This document shows positions 52,330 through 60,051 of a DNA stretch of 64,000 bases, piece after piece. The translations under genes and the position numbers were made by a program. Positions within the stretch are counted from its first letter, which is position 1; each line of letters opens with the position of its first letter. A model generated the notes under the pieces. The model did no database searches. It was not told the origin of the DNA and was given only the letters and a program-made list of their open reading frames with translations. The stretch comes from JANMDS01 sp031430575 (GTDB taxonomy: Bacteria > Pseudomonadota > Gammaproteobacteria > Burkholderiales > Casimicrobiaceae), in NCBI GenBank assembly GCA_031430575.1, contig JANPBT010000060.1, positions 107,209 through 171,208 on the forward strand, written 5' to 3'.

Positions 52330-52492
52330 CGCAGAATCCGCGCGTTTAAATCGCGATGATGCTCCCCCCCGAGGGTAAAGCGTACTCACGGTCTCGCGAG
52401 CCCGTGCCAGTTACCAAGCGCGCGGGCGCATTCAACGCGGGAACTTCTCACCCACACCGTAATCTATCTTGTAGCTCAATCTCGGCTATCGA

Positions 52493-52510
52493 CATCCCAT
52501 TTTGGGGAAG
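52493..52510. promoter_or_regulatory. CATCCCATTTTGGGGAAG palindrome over the ribosome-binding site
   Basis: A CCCA-TTT-TGGG dyad 8-25 bp before the ATG of the next gene, including its GGGGAAGG. Resembles the box of the S74 array, but may be chance. Confidence 0.3.
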
Positions 52511-52517
52511 GTTTTAA

Positions 52518-53117
52518 ATGAAAACACAGCTGAATATTGCTGCGCGCGTTGTGCTAAGCATGGCGCTTTGCTTGGGTTTGGCTGCGTGTATGGGAATACC
52601 GCTGCGTTCGATTCCGAGGCTGTATTCGTTGCAATCCCAACTATTGGATAGCAATCCAAGCGAATTTATGCTCGCTGTGCAGGTCGACACTAAGATGACC
52701 CCGCCCGTCGGCGCTGCGCCGATCCTGCAAATCAAGGTAACGCCCGAAAAAATCGGTGCCTACGTACCCATCGACAAAAACATCGTGCTGCGCGCCATCG
52801 CCTCCGATCCCGAGCGCTACCGCCTACCTGATCCAACCTACGCGCGACGCTGGCTCATCTACGCCCTCCCACCGGAAGCACAAGCCGAGCTCGCACAGGC
52901 GCAAGCCATGTTCAGAAAATTGCGCGCGCAAAAGCAAACGGGCGACACGAGCAAAAGCAACGTGACACTTGGCATTGCCTTTGACGCGCTCGCTGTTAAC
53001 GCCCCACAATTTGCGAATACGCGCTTTGAAACGTGGCTGCAAGCCAGCACGAAAGAAGGTTTTTTTGAGATGTGGTCTGGGACCGTTTCGCAAGTGTTTG
53101 CGCAAGCGAAGCGGTAG
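52518..53117 (+). CDS. predicted lipoprotein of unknown function
   Basis: 199 aa. Signal MKTQLNIAARVVLSMALCLGLAAC with a lipobox (LAAC, Cys at 24), then about 170 residues with a likely beta core (FMLAVQVDTKMTPPVGAAPI; ILQIKVTPEKIGAYVPID) and a helix rich in Ala/Gln (EAQAELAQAQAMFRKLRAQK). GGAAGG 5 nt upstream. Sits alone on the plus strand inside the formate dehydrogenase locus; no family recognised. Confidence 0.8.
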   Translation: MKTQLNIAARVVLSMALCLGLAACMGIPLRSIPRLYSLQSQLLDSNPSEFMLAVQVDTKMTPPVGAAPILQIKVTPEKIGAYVPIDKNIVLRAIASDPERYRLPDPTYARRWLIYALPPEAQAELAQAQAMFRKLRAQKQTGDTSKSNVTLGIAFDALAVNAPQFANTRFETWLQASTKEGFFEMWSGTVSQVFAQAKR

Positions 53118-53406
53118 TCACTAAGTAACCGCGAATCGAATGAGCAATACCTGCGGCGCAGATTTGACTATATTCGCCTGAAACTTGCCTCAAAAAAACG
53201 CCCAATCTGCGCCGTAGGTATTCAACATATTTCCCCCATCGCCCTTTGGCAGAGGGACGGGGGTGACACCGATCATTTCACGGAAAACTTCCCGCTTGCA
53301 AAACAGCGAGTCACGCTTTTTTTCGCGCCGCGACCGACGCACGGCAATTTTTAATTGCGCTCGGCCTCAATCCCTCTACCGAGGGGGGTGAAGACATCGG
53401 GAATGG
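53118..53406. repeat. intergenic repeat region: opposed 14-mer pair and two GC hairpins
   Basis: Exact reverse 14-mer 53148-53161 and one-mismatch forward copy CTGCGCCGTAGGTA 53207-53220. Then a hairpin CCCCC..CCCT-TTGGCAG-AGGG..GGGGG (53233-53262) and a second CCCTC-TACC-GAGGG (53372-53385) in REP-like style. No gene. Confidence 0.7.
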
Positions 53407-55467
53407 CTACTTCAGATCCCGAATATCGACCGGCTTTTCATCGGTATATAAATCTACAACGCGACAATCACCGCACATTGAGAGCCGCGCTTTTTGCGCG
53501 TCGCTGGCGAACATGCTATGCCCAGATAATTTGGCAATCATGTTTTGAATCATGCGCTCAGGCCCCATTTCTTTTCCGCATTTGGTGCAGTTAAAGAGCT
53601 TGGCTTCGTTGACTAAAAGGGGCTTTTTCGCGCCATCGGTGAGATTCAATCGGGGCACTAATGTGATCGCACTTTCGGGGCAGGTCTTGACGCAGAGACC
53701 GCATTGCACGCATTTGCGCTCGATAAATTTGAGCTGCGGTGCTTCCGGGTTGTCGTTGATCGCGCCCTCGGGGCAAGCGCCGACGCAGCTCATACACATC
53801 GTGCAGGCATCGGTGTTGATCGCAATTGCGCCGTAAGGAGCACCTGCGGATAACGCAATCTGCGCCGCAGGTACGGGCGCGTGTTGCGCTAAATGATCAA
53901 ACACCATATCGAGCGTGGTGCGCTTTTCATTGCCTAAATTAAACGCCGCAATGGCGCGCACGCCGAGCGCGGGCTTGCGCCGCCATGCTGCATTCATTTC
54001 GCGCAGCACTGCGAAGTGCTCGCCTTGATAGCCCAGCCCATTCAAAATCGTGTCGGCCACGCGCATTTGCGCCTGCACCTGCACCGCGTATTCTGGGGCG
54101 ATGGTGTCATCCATATGCACCAAAACTTCGGTAGCACCAAACGCAATCGCGCCGAGCCACACATCCATGCCCACGCTGGCGGGGTGATGCACCTCGACGG
54201 GGATCACCCGCGCCGGCAAGCCATCGCCCTTACGGGCTAGCTGCGCCATCGCCGCCGCGCCGCCCTGCCCATCATGCAAGAGCAAGACCGCATCTTGGCC
54301 ACCGCCACGCTCATAAGCGAGCAGCGCCGCTTTGATGCGTGCGCCCAGATCAGATACGCGCGGATAAACGTACGTTAGCGCACCCGATGGGCAGACGGTG
54401 GCGCATGCCCCACAGCCCATGCAAAGTTGCGGGGTGACTTCAATTTTCTCGCCGTTGCTCGAAATTGCTTGGGTCGAGCAGACGTCAATGCATTGCGTGC
54501 AGCCTTCTTTTTTATTGCGGCTGTGGGCGCAAATATTGGCTTTATAGTTAAAGTATTTTGGCTTCTCAAATTCACCCACCAAGCCGATGACTTGCGAGAA
54601 TGCTTTCAAAGTGGAAAGCGCATCTTTCGCTTTAACCGTCACGTAGCCTTGCGGCGGCTGATGCTGGGCGAACAACGGTGCATCAGAAAAATTAACGATC
54701 ACGTCAAATTTTGCGTTGCGCGCGATTTCTTTGCGATCAAAATTGATCGCGCCCGCGGTATCGCAAACAGCCACGCAAGCGCGATGATTGCCGCATTTAT
54801 CGAGATCAACTTGAAAGACTGAGCTGATCGCCTCCTCGGGGCAGGCTTTTACGCAAGCCCCGCAACGCACACAGGCATCGAGATCAATCGGGTTAGCCTG
54901 CATCCAGCGCACATCAAACCCGCCGAGCCAGCCAGTGGCAGAAACCTTCGCGCCAGAGATGATCGCAAAGTCGTGTTTTTCGGGCAAAACTGCGCCGGAG
55001 GTATCCGTGAGCAATACGCTGACATTCACATGCGCAGCGAGCATTTCAGCTAACGGTAAGGCATCGCTAGCAGCGCCGATTACGAGCGTCTCGCCCTTGC
55101 TCACGTAGTTCACTTGCGTGGTCGGCTGGGCGTCGGGCAGCATCGCTTGCGCCAAGAGCGCAGCGATTTTAGGCGTGGCCAAATGAGCTTCTTTTGACCA
55201 ACCGCCAGTCTCGCGGATATTGACGAAACGGATCGTCGATACGCTTGCTTTTTCACCCGCCACTTCGCCCAGCAATTTCGATTCTTGCGTGCAGGCGATG
55301 ATGGCATCGCCGATCACGTCTTTTGAAAAATCTTCCAACTCGCGTTGACACATTTGCCGCTTCAGCGCGGGATGATCCTGGGCGTTTGCGCCAACAGCAG
55401 CCAAGATCTCAGGCGCGTCCAGTGGCATAGTGGAATTGCAATTACAAAGGTGGATACGACGGCTCAT
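53407..55467 (-). CDS. multi-cluster 4Fe-4S ferredoxin protein of the formate dehydrogenase locus
   Basis: 686 aa. N-terminal CNCNSTM and CQREL/ACTQE stretches, then several ferredoxin motifs: CVRCGACVKACPEE, CMGCGACATVCPSG, CTMCMSCVGACPEG and CVQCGLCVKTCPES, plus CTKCGKEM and CGDC near the end. Cytoplasmic. Found beside DUF3305/DUF3306 and formate dehydrogenase in many proteobacteria; function unproven, probably electron transfer linked to formate oxidation or maturation. Start overlaps the DUF3306 gene (ATGA). Motif copies at 53860 (PAAQI) and 54990 (one mismatch, SGAVL). Confidence 0.88.
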   Translation of the reverse strand: MSRRIHLCNCNSTMPLDAPEILAAVGANAQDHPALKRQMCQRELEDFSKDVIGDAIIACTQESKLLGEVAGEKASVSTIRFVNIRETGGWSKEAHLATPKIAALLAQAMLPDAQPTTQVNYVSKGETLVIGAASDALPLAEMLAAHVNVSVLLTDTSGAVLPEKHDFAIISGAKVSATGWLGGFDVRWMQANPIDLDACVRCGACVKACPEEAISSVFQVDLDKCGNHRACVAVCDTAGAINFDRKEIARNAKFDVIVNFSDAPLFAQHQPPQGYVTVKAKDALSTLKAFSQVIGLVGEFEKPKYFNYKANICAHSRNKKEGCTQCIDVCSTQAISSNGEKIEVTPQLCMGCGACATVCPSGALTYVYPRVSDLGARIKAALLAYERGGGQDAVLLLHDGQGGAAAMAQLARKGDGLPARVIPVEVHHPASVGMDVWLGAIAFGATEVLVHMDDTIAPEYAVQVQAQMRVADTILNGLGYQGEHFAVLREMNAAWRRKPALGVRAIAAFNLGNEKRTTLDMVFDHLAQHAPVPAAQIALSAGAPYGAIAINTDACTMCMSCVGACPEGAINDNPEAPQLKFIERKCVQCGLCVKTCPESAITLVPRLNLTDGAKKPLLVNEAKLFNCTKCGKEMGPERMIQNMIAKLSGHSMFASDAQKARLSMCGDCRVVDLYTDEKPVDIRDLK
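53860..53873 (+). repeat. dispersed 14-mer, exact, intragenic
   Basis: In the multi-cluster ferredoxin gene, coding PAAQ in PVPAAQIAL. Confidence 0.95.
54990..55003 (+). repeat. dispersed 14-mer, one mismatch, intragenic
   Basis: CTGCGCCGGAGGTA in the multi-cluster ferredoxin gene; coding-strand reading TSGAV. Confidence 0.8.
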
Positions 55468-56201
55468 GATGCTTTTACCTGCGGCGCAGATTGGCCGGAT
55501 TTGAGGTTAATTTCGAATAAATCTTTATTCGGCTGCGGCGTAGATTCGGTTATCGATTCGGTCCCAGATTCGGGTGCGATCAGCGTACCCGATGTGCCGC
55601 CCACCGCGACCAGCGGGTTGTTAATTTCAACTTCGCCTACAGATTCAACTGCCGATTCGCTAACCGATTCGTTTACAGTTGCGCCAGCTGCGCTTTGCGC
55701 GTCCAGCGCTCTTTGCTTTTCGGCGCGCGCTTTCAAAACCGCAATACCTTCTTCGGAATCGGGCTCGACGGCATAGCCATGATCGGTGATTACCGCAACT
55801 TTCGGGTTCAAAATGGCTTGCCAGCTTGGCAAGTGGTCGTACCAATCGGCGGGGATCGGCGTGCTCACCGAGTAATCGTCGATATACACGTCCAAGCCAT
55901 CCATCACATTAAATTGAGGTGCGGCAAAAAGCTTTTTTAGGGCTTGTCGTTTAAGCGCATCGGGCACTTTGGCCTGCATAAAAGCGGTGTAATCACTTTC
56001 TGCATCAAGCCCATCAACGCTCGGCAGCTTGGCGACGAGCGCGTTGACTTCTTGCTCGGCTTGCATCGTTTGCTGGTGTGCCGCCGCAGGCGAAATCAGC
56101 GCGGCAGGGTTTTCAGCTGCGCTCGCGGGCTCGGTGACCGCAATTCCTGCTTCCCGATCGCGTTTGACGCGTGACCAGCGCGAACCGAAGCCTTCGCTCA
56201 T
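55464..56201 (-). CDS. DUF3306 protein
   Basis: 245 aa. MSEGFGSRWSRVKRDREAG and DYTAFMQAKVPDALKRQALKKLFAAPQFNVMDGLDVYIDDY are DUF3306 signatures; the C-terminal about 80 residues are Ser/Glu/Val-rich low complexity (SVSESAVESVGEVE). Cytoplasmic, function unknown, partner of formate dehydrogenase loci. Its last codons carry an exact dispersed motif (QSAPQVKAS-stop). Overlaps both neighbours by ATGA. Confidence 0.88.
   Translation of the reverse strand: MSEGFGSRWSRVKRDREAGIAVTEPASAAENPAALISPAAAHQQTMQAEQEVNALVAKLPSVDGLDAESDYTAFMQAKVPDALKRQALKKLFAAPQFNVMDGLDVYIDDYSVSTPIPADWYDHLPSWQAILNPKVAVITDHGYAVEPDSEEGIAVLKARAEKQRALDAQSAAGATVNESVSESAVESVGEVEINNPLVAVGGTSGTLIAPESGTESITESTPQPNKDLFEINLKSGQSAPQVKAS
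55476..55489 (-). repeat. dispersed 14-mer, exact (reverse), intragenic
   Basis: At the C-terminus of the DUF3306 gene, coding APQV four codons from the stop. Confidence 0.95.
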
Positions 56202-56719
56202 TGCGCACGCTCAGGCGCGCGTGAGCCATGGTTGCCATCACCCCCGTTTTTGCGGGCAAAAGGATCATTGCGTTTCACTTTTTTGCGCACTTCAGGAACG
56301 TAATGCGCGTCGGTATATGCCTTAAGCCACGGCAGCATCGATTCTGGCAGCGGCGCGTTTTCCACCTTTTCACCGGCATCGAGCATGCGCCCCGCTTCGT
56401 TGTAGCTCGCAGTCACAATCCACGGCACAGGGCTCTCGCCCTCCTCTTGCCGCCACATCACAAACAAACACGGCTGCGGCGAATTCAGATTGAGCCAGTA
56501 GCCCTCACCTTCGCTTTTGTGTAGCGAGACTTGTAGCCCGCCAAATTGCAGCGTTTCAGGCGCATCTACGAATACCTGCGGCGCAGATTCATCGACTATG
56601 AGCGCATCACTTGCTTCGATCACGCGCCCTAAGCCCCACTGCGCGCTCACCCAACGGCTCGCCACGCCAGTAACCGGGCGATTGACCATTTCGACAATGA
56701 CATGACGGGCGATTTCCAT
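56198..56719 (-). CDS. DUF3305 protein
   Basis: 173 aa from ATG 56717-56719 (MEIARHVIVEMVNRPVTGVASRWVSAQWGL), a typical DUF3305 start; the frame extends upstream without content. Includes YWLNLNSPQPCLFVMWRQEE and SYNEAGRMLDAGEKVENAPLP. Function unknown; first gene of DUF3305-DUF3306-ferredoxin. Motif copy at 56573 encodes SAPQV. Confidence 0.88.
   Translation of the reverse strand: MEIARHVIVEMVNRPVTGVASRWVSAQWGLGRVIEASDALIVDESAPQVFVDAPETLQFGGLQVSLHKSEGEGYWLNLNSPQPCLFVMWRQEEGESPVPWIVTASYNEAGRMLDAGEKVENAPLPESMLPWLKAYTDAHYVPEVRKKVKRNDPFARKNGGDGNHGSRAPERAQ
56573..56586 (-). repeat. dispersed 14-mer, exact (reverse), intragenic
   Basis: In the DUF3305 gene, coding APQV in DESAPQVFV. Confidence 0.95.
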
Positions 56720-56818
56720 AGGCCTTGATTGTACGCATCGAAACGATTTTTGATTTCTAAATAAGCCCACCGACATCACCGTTGTTATCATGAATCAATC
56801 GAGATCAAAGGACGGAAA

Positions 56819-57841
56819 ATGAAAAAAATCAGGATCGCCGCACTTTTGGCATCAGGAATACCCGCACTGGCCAGCGCACAGGATCTAGGCTCGGTCAATC
56901 TTGCCTGCAGCGCGGGGCCTGATTGGTGCACTAAGCTCGCCCAAACTTTCTCTAAAGAAACAGGCGTAAAAGTCAACCTTACCGTGAAAAGCACGGGCGA
57001 AGTTTTAGCGCAGCTCAGCGCTGAAAAGACCAATCCAAAACTGGATGTTTGGTTTGGCGGCACCGGCGATCCGCATTTGCAAGCGGCCGAGCAAGATTTA
57101 GCGCTGGAGTATCGCTCACCGCTCCTGCCAAAGCTACACGATTGGGCGCAAGCGCAAGCAAAATCGTCTGGCTACAAAACCGTTGGCGTTTACCTTGGTG
57201 CGCTTGGCTTTAGTTACAACACCGAAGTCATGGCTAAGAAGAAATTAGCAGTACCGCAATGCTGGAAAGATTTGCCAAAACCAGAGTACAAAAAAGAAAT
57301 ACAAGTTGCTAACCCGCACAGCTCCGGCACGGCGTACACCGCGATTGCGACGATGGTGCAAATCATGGGCGAAGATGCGGCCTTTGACTATTTCAAAAAG
57401 CTTCACCCCAACATTAGCCAATACACCCGCTCAGGCTCTGCGCCGGTGAAAAATGCTGCACGCGGCGAGAATACGATTGGCATCAGCTTCTTAGCGGACG
57501 TCGCAGGCGAAGCGCTCGCCGGATTTCCGGTAAAAGGCATCGCGCCCTGCGAAGGCACGGGCTACGAAGTCGGCTCGATGACGCTCGTGAAGGGCGCGCG
57601 CAATTTGGATACCGCCAAAAGATTCTACGAATGGGCACTTACGCCCGCCGCACAAGTAACTTCCTACGAAGCAAAATCCTTTCAACTTCCGTCAAATAAA
57701 GAAACCCCGGGCCACCCGCTCATCCCCAAGACCTCTGAGATGAAATTGATCGACTACGATTTTGCAAAGTATGGCTCGGCAGCAGTGCGTAAAAAACTAC
57801 TTGAGCGCTGGGACAAAGAGGTAATGGTTTTGCCGCAGTAA
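56819..57841 (+). CDS. extracellular solute-binding protein, FbpA/AfuA-like
   Basis: 340 aa. Signal peptide MKKIRIAALLASGIPALASAQ, then a family-1/iron-type binding fold: VNLACSAGPDWCTKLAQTF, KLDVWFGGTGDPHLQAAEQ, ANPHSSGTAYTAIATMVQIMG, ARGENTIGISFLADVAGEAL. Periplasmic. No permease or ATPase gene is adjacent, so the partner must be elsewhere. Ligand could be ferric iron or a phosphonate-like compound. Confidence 0.88.
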   Translation: MKKIRIAALLASGIPALASAQDLGSVNLACSAGPDWCTKLAQTFSKETGVKVNLTVKSTGEVLAQLSAEKTNPKLDVWFGGTGDPHLQAAEQDLALEYRSPLLPKLHDWAQAQAKSSGYKTVGVYLGALGFSYNTEVMAKKKLAVPQCWKDLPKPEYKKEIQVANPHSSGTAYTAIATMVQIMGEDAAFDYFKKLHPNISQYTRSGSAPVKNAARGENTIGISFLADVAGEALAGFPVKGIAPCEGTGYEVGSMTLVKGARNLDTAKRFYEWALTPAAQVTSYEAKSFQLPSNKETPGHPLIPKTSEMKLIDYDFAKYGSAAVRKKLLERWDKEVMVLPQ

Positions 57842-57876
57842 TTTTTAGTTGGAAAGTGAGCAAAATCTGGGCTAAT

Positions 57877-57890
57877 CTGCGCCGCAGGTA
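57877..57890 (+). repeat. dispersed 14-mer, exact, intergenic
   Basis: Between the solute-binding gene and the small membrane protein gene, full AATCTGCGCCGCAGGTAT. Confidence 0.95.
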
Positions 57891-57922
57891 TATTGCATTT
57901 TTTGGATTGCGGAGCAAACACT

Positions 57923-58180
57923 TTGAGCAATTTCTTACTGTACTCGATCGTCGGCTCGGTCGTGTTGACCGTTTTCCTCAACGTGCTCCCGCTGATTTTT
58001 CCGAAATCGGCTGACAAAGCCAAACGTCGGATTCAAGACTCCGTGACCAAATCGGTCGAGGCCGCAGAGCGCGGTGAGCGGGGGCGCATTCAATTATTTT
58101 TCCCTTGGAAAGCGATGGTCATCGGCTCAATCGTGTTGACGATTTTAGCCAATGCAGTCGGGTATTTTGCGGGGCGCTAA
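57923..58180 (+). CDS. small two-helix membrane protein
   Basis: 85 aa when started at TTG 57923, which has GGAG 8 nt upstream; an earlier TTG at 57893 has no such site. LSNFLLYSIVGSVVLTVFLNVLPLIF (helix 1), a charged loop (ADKAKRRIQDSVTKSVEAAERGERG), then WKAMVIGSIVLTILANAVGYFAG (helix 2). Not recognised. Confidence 0.7.
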   Translation: MSNFLLYSIVGSVVLTVFLNVLPLIFPKSADKAKRRIQDSVTKSVEAAERGERGRIQLFFPWKAMVIGSIVLTILANAVGYFAGR

Positions 58181-58299
58181 TCCCATTACACTGGCGCAGC
58201 GCAATGATTCTAAGCCGCACTCAGGATGACCCCAAATCTGCGCAGTAGGGGGTTTCGGTACGCGCTGGATCGATGGTCGCGTGCGGGCTGTAGCTCAGA

Positions 58300-59088
58300 T
58301 TAACGTACCGGCTGCATACCCTTGGCTCGGATGACTTCCGATGCCTCGCGGGTTGTAAATACGCTTATAAAATTCGCGGCCTGCACCTTCACTTTTGATT
58401 GCGCCGAGATTGCGAACGAGTAGGTCGTGTAGTTTTGGATTTCTTCGGGAAGCGTGCCCACGAGCGTGACCCCCGCAACCGGCAAAATTTCACTCACTTG
58501 ATGGATCGCAAGATCGGCTTGCCCATTGGCGACGCGCTCAGCGGCATACCCGCCTGGAACTAAAACCGCTTTGGTTTTAACTTCATCAGCGATCCCGAGT
58601 CGCTGAAAAAGCCCGCTCAAATAAATGCCGCTGGAGCCGCCCGATGCCGGGTCGATATACGCTATTTTTTTAGCGTTGCGCAGGGCATCTTTGAAATCAT
58701 CGACTGACTTCATTGCGGGCTGCGGCTGCCCCGTTTTGACGGCAACGCCTATCGCCACCTTCGCCACTGGAGCGACGCTCGCAGCATCGACTTTGCCATC
58801 CTTCGACAGTTGCACGAGGCCCGCCGGCGTGAGAAATATGACATCAAACGCCTCACCTGCCGCGACTCGCTTGAGCAACCCGCCGGCGGTATCGTTTTGC
58901 ACTTCGACTTTCACGCCATTGCTGGCCTCAAAGGCGGGGACGAAACTGAGCACTACCTGCTTGAAAGCGCCAGCAGTAAGCACCCGAAGTGGCGCGCCAT
59001 CTTGCGCGTTGGCAAACCCCGCCCCCAGCGTGGTTACGAAAAGCGCTGCGGCGGCAGTTGCATTGGCGAAAAACTTTAAACAGGATTT
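58300..59088 (-). CDS. molybdate-type periplasmic solute-binding protein
   Basis: 262 aa from GTG 59086-59088 (VKSCLKFFANATAAAALF), which opens a normal signal peptide after GAGAAA; a GTG 45 nt upstream is possible. Mature part PLRVLTAGAFKQVVLSFVPAF, NDTAGGLLKRVAAGEAFDVIF, DPASGGSSGIYLSGLFQRLGI, QADLAIHQVSEIL resembles ModA. No transporter partner next to it. A role in Mo supply would fit the Mo enzyme and moaA nearby, but this is inference. Confidence 0.82.
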   Translation of the reverse strand, partial: KSCLKFFANATAAAALFVTTLGAGFANAQDGAPLRVLTAGAFKQVVLSFVPAFEASNGVKVEVQNDTAGGLLKRVAAGEAFDVIFLTPAGLVQLSKDGKVDAASVAPVAKVAIGVAVKTGQPQPAMKSVDDFKDALRNAKKIAYIDPASGGSSGIYLSGLFQRLGIADEVKTKAVLVPGGYAAERVANGQADLAIHQVSEILPVAGVTLVGTLPEEIQNYTTYSFAISAQSKVKVQAANFISVFTTREASEVIRAKGMQPVR

Positions 59089-59175
59089 CACAAAAATTTC
59101 TCGTAAATTTGATCGATTGCTGTACGTTACCACCTAACTTGCCGCCGCAGAATCACGCTAGGCAATAATTGCGGC

Positions 59176-60042
59176 ATGAATGTCGATGATTACCTCACCG
59201 AGCTGGCCGCATTGGCGCAGGTTGCCCGCGTGCGGCTCGCCCCCGCGCCGCGCGCAAATCAACCCGTGCGCGCAGCAAGCGCTCCGGTGGTGGCTATCGT
59301 TTCGCCCCATCCCGACGATGAGTGCATCATCAGCGGTTTAGCGCTGCGTTTGGCCATGGAATGCGGCTGGCGCGTGGTCAATATCGCGGCGACCCAAGGC
59401 AGCAACCCAGAGCGGCAGTCAGCGCGCGCTATTGAGCTGCGGGCAGCGTGCGATTATCTTGGCTTTGAATGTGTGTTTTTTGGTGACTGCGGCTTGTTAA
59501 ACGTGAATCCCGGCGCGCGCGCAGCACGTGATAACACTGACGACCCCGACGCCTGGCGAGTAAATGTGACCGCTCTCGCCCAAAAGCTCAACGCACTCAG
59601 ACCGGCGCTCATTCTGACCCCACATCAACACGACGCGCAGCCAACGCACGTGGGCACGCACTGGCTAACCCGCGATGCCCTGGCCGAGATGCCCAGCGAT
59701 TTCAGCGCGCATATCGCGTTCACCGAGTATTGGTCAACGATGGAATCCCCTAATTTGCTGGTGGCGCAATCTGCGCCGCAGGTAGGCCAGATGATTTCAG
59801 CGCTCATGCTGCACGTGGGCGAAGTTACGCGCAATCCCTATCATACGAGTTTGCCGATGTGGATGATGGATAACGTGCGCCGGGGCTCGGAGCGCGTTGG
59901 TGCAACGGGTGGCGCGGTCGCGAATTTTGATTTTGGGACGTGCTACGACCTGCAGCTTTGGCAAAATGGAAATCTAAAGTCGGCGTTAAATTCTGCGCAG
60001 ATTTTGACCTTGAATGATTCGCCAGATGCGATCTTCCGCTAA
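59176..60042 (+). CDS. PIG-L/LmbE-family deacetylase
   Basis: 288 aa. Zinc motif HPDDE (H45-E49) within VAIVSPHPDDECIISGLAL, and the second motif LTPHQHDAQPTHVGTHWL. Family removes acetyl from GlcNAc derivatives (bacillithiol/mycothiol, GPI or antibiotic precursors); substrate here unknown. Exact motif 59771 encodes SAPQV. Confidence 0.9.
   Translation: MNVDDYLTELAALAQVARVRLAPAPRANQPVRAASAPVVAIVSPHPDDECIISGLALRLAMECGWRVVNIAATQGSNPERQSARAIELRAACDYLGFECVFFGDCGLLNVNPGARAARDNTDDPDAWRVNVTALAQKLNALRPALILTPHQHDAQPTHVGTHWLTRDALAEMPSDFSAHIAFTEYWSTMESPNLLVAQSAPQVGQMISALMLHVGEVTRNPYHTSLPMWMMDNVRRGSERVGATGGAVANFDFGTCYDLQLWQNGNLKSALNSAQILTLNDSPDAIFR
59771..59784 (+). repeat. dispersed 14-mer, exact, intragenic
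   Basis: In the LmbE-like gene, coding APQV in AQSAPQVGQM. Confidence 0.95.
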
Positions 60043-60051
60043 CATTTGCTG

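Noticed and set aside
58238..58251. CTGCGCAGTAGGGG after the small membrane protein gene
   Set aside because: Several mismatches; at best a decayed copy.
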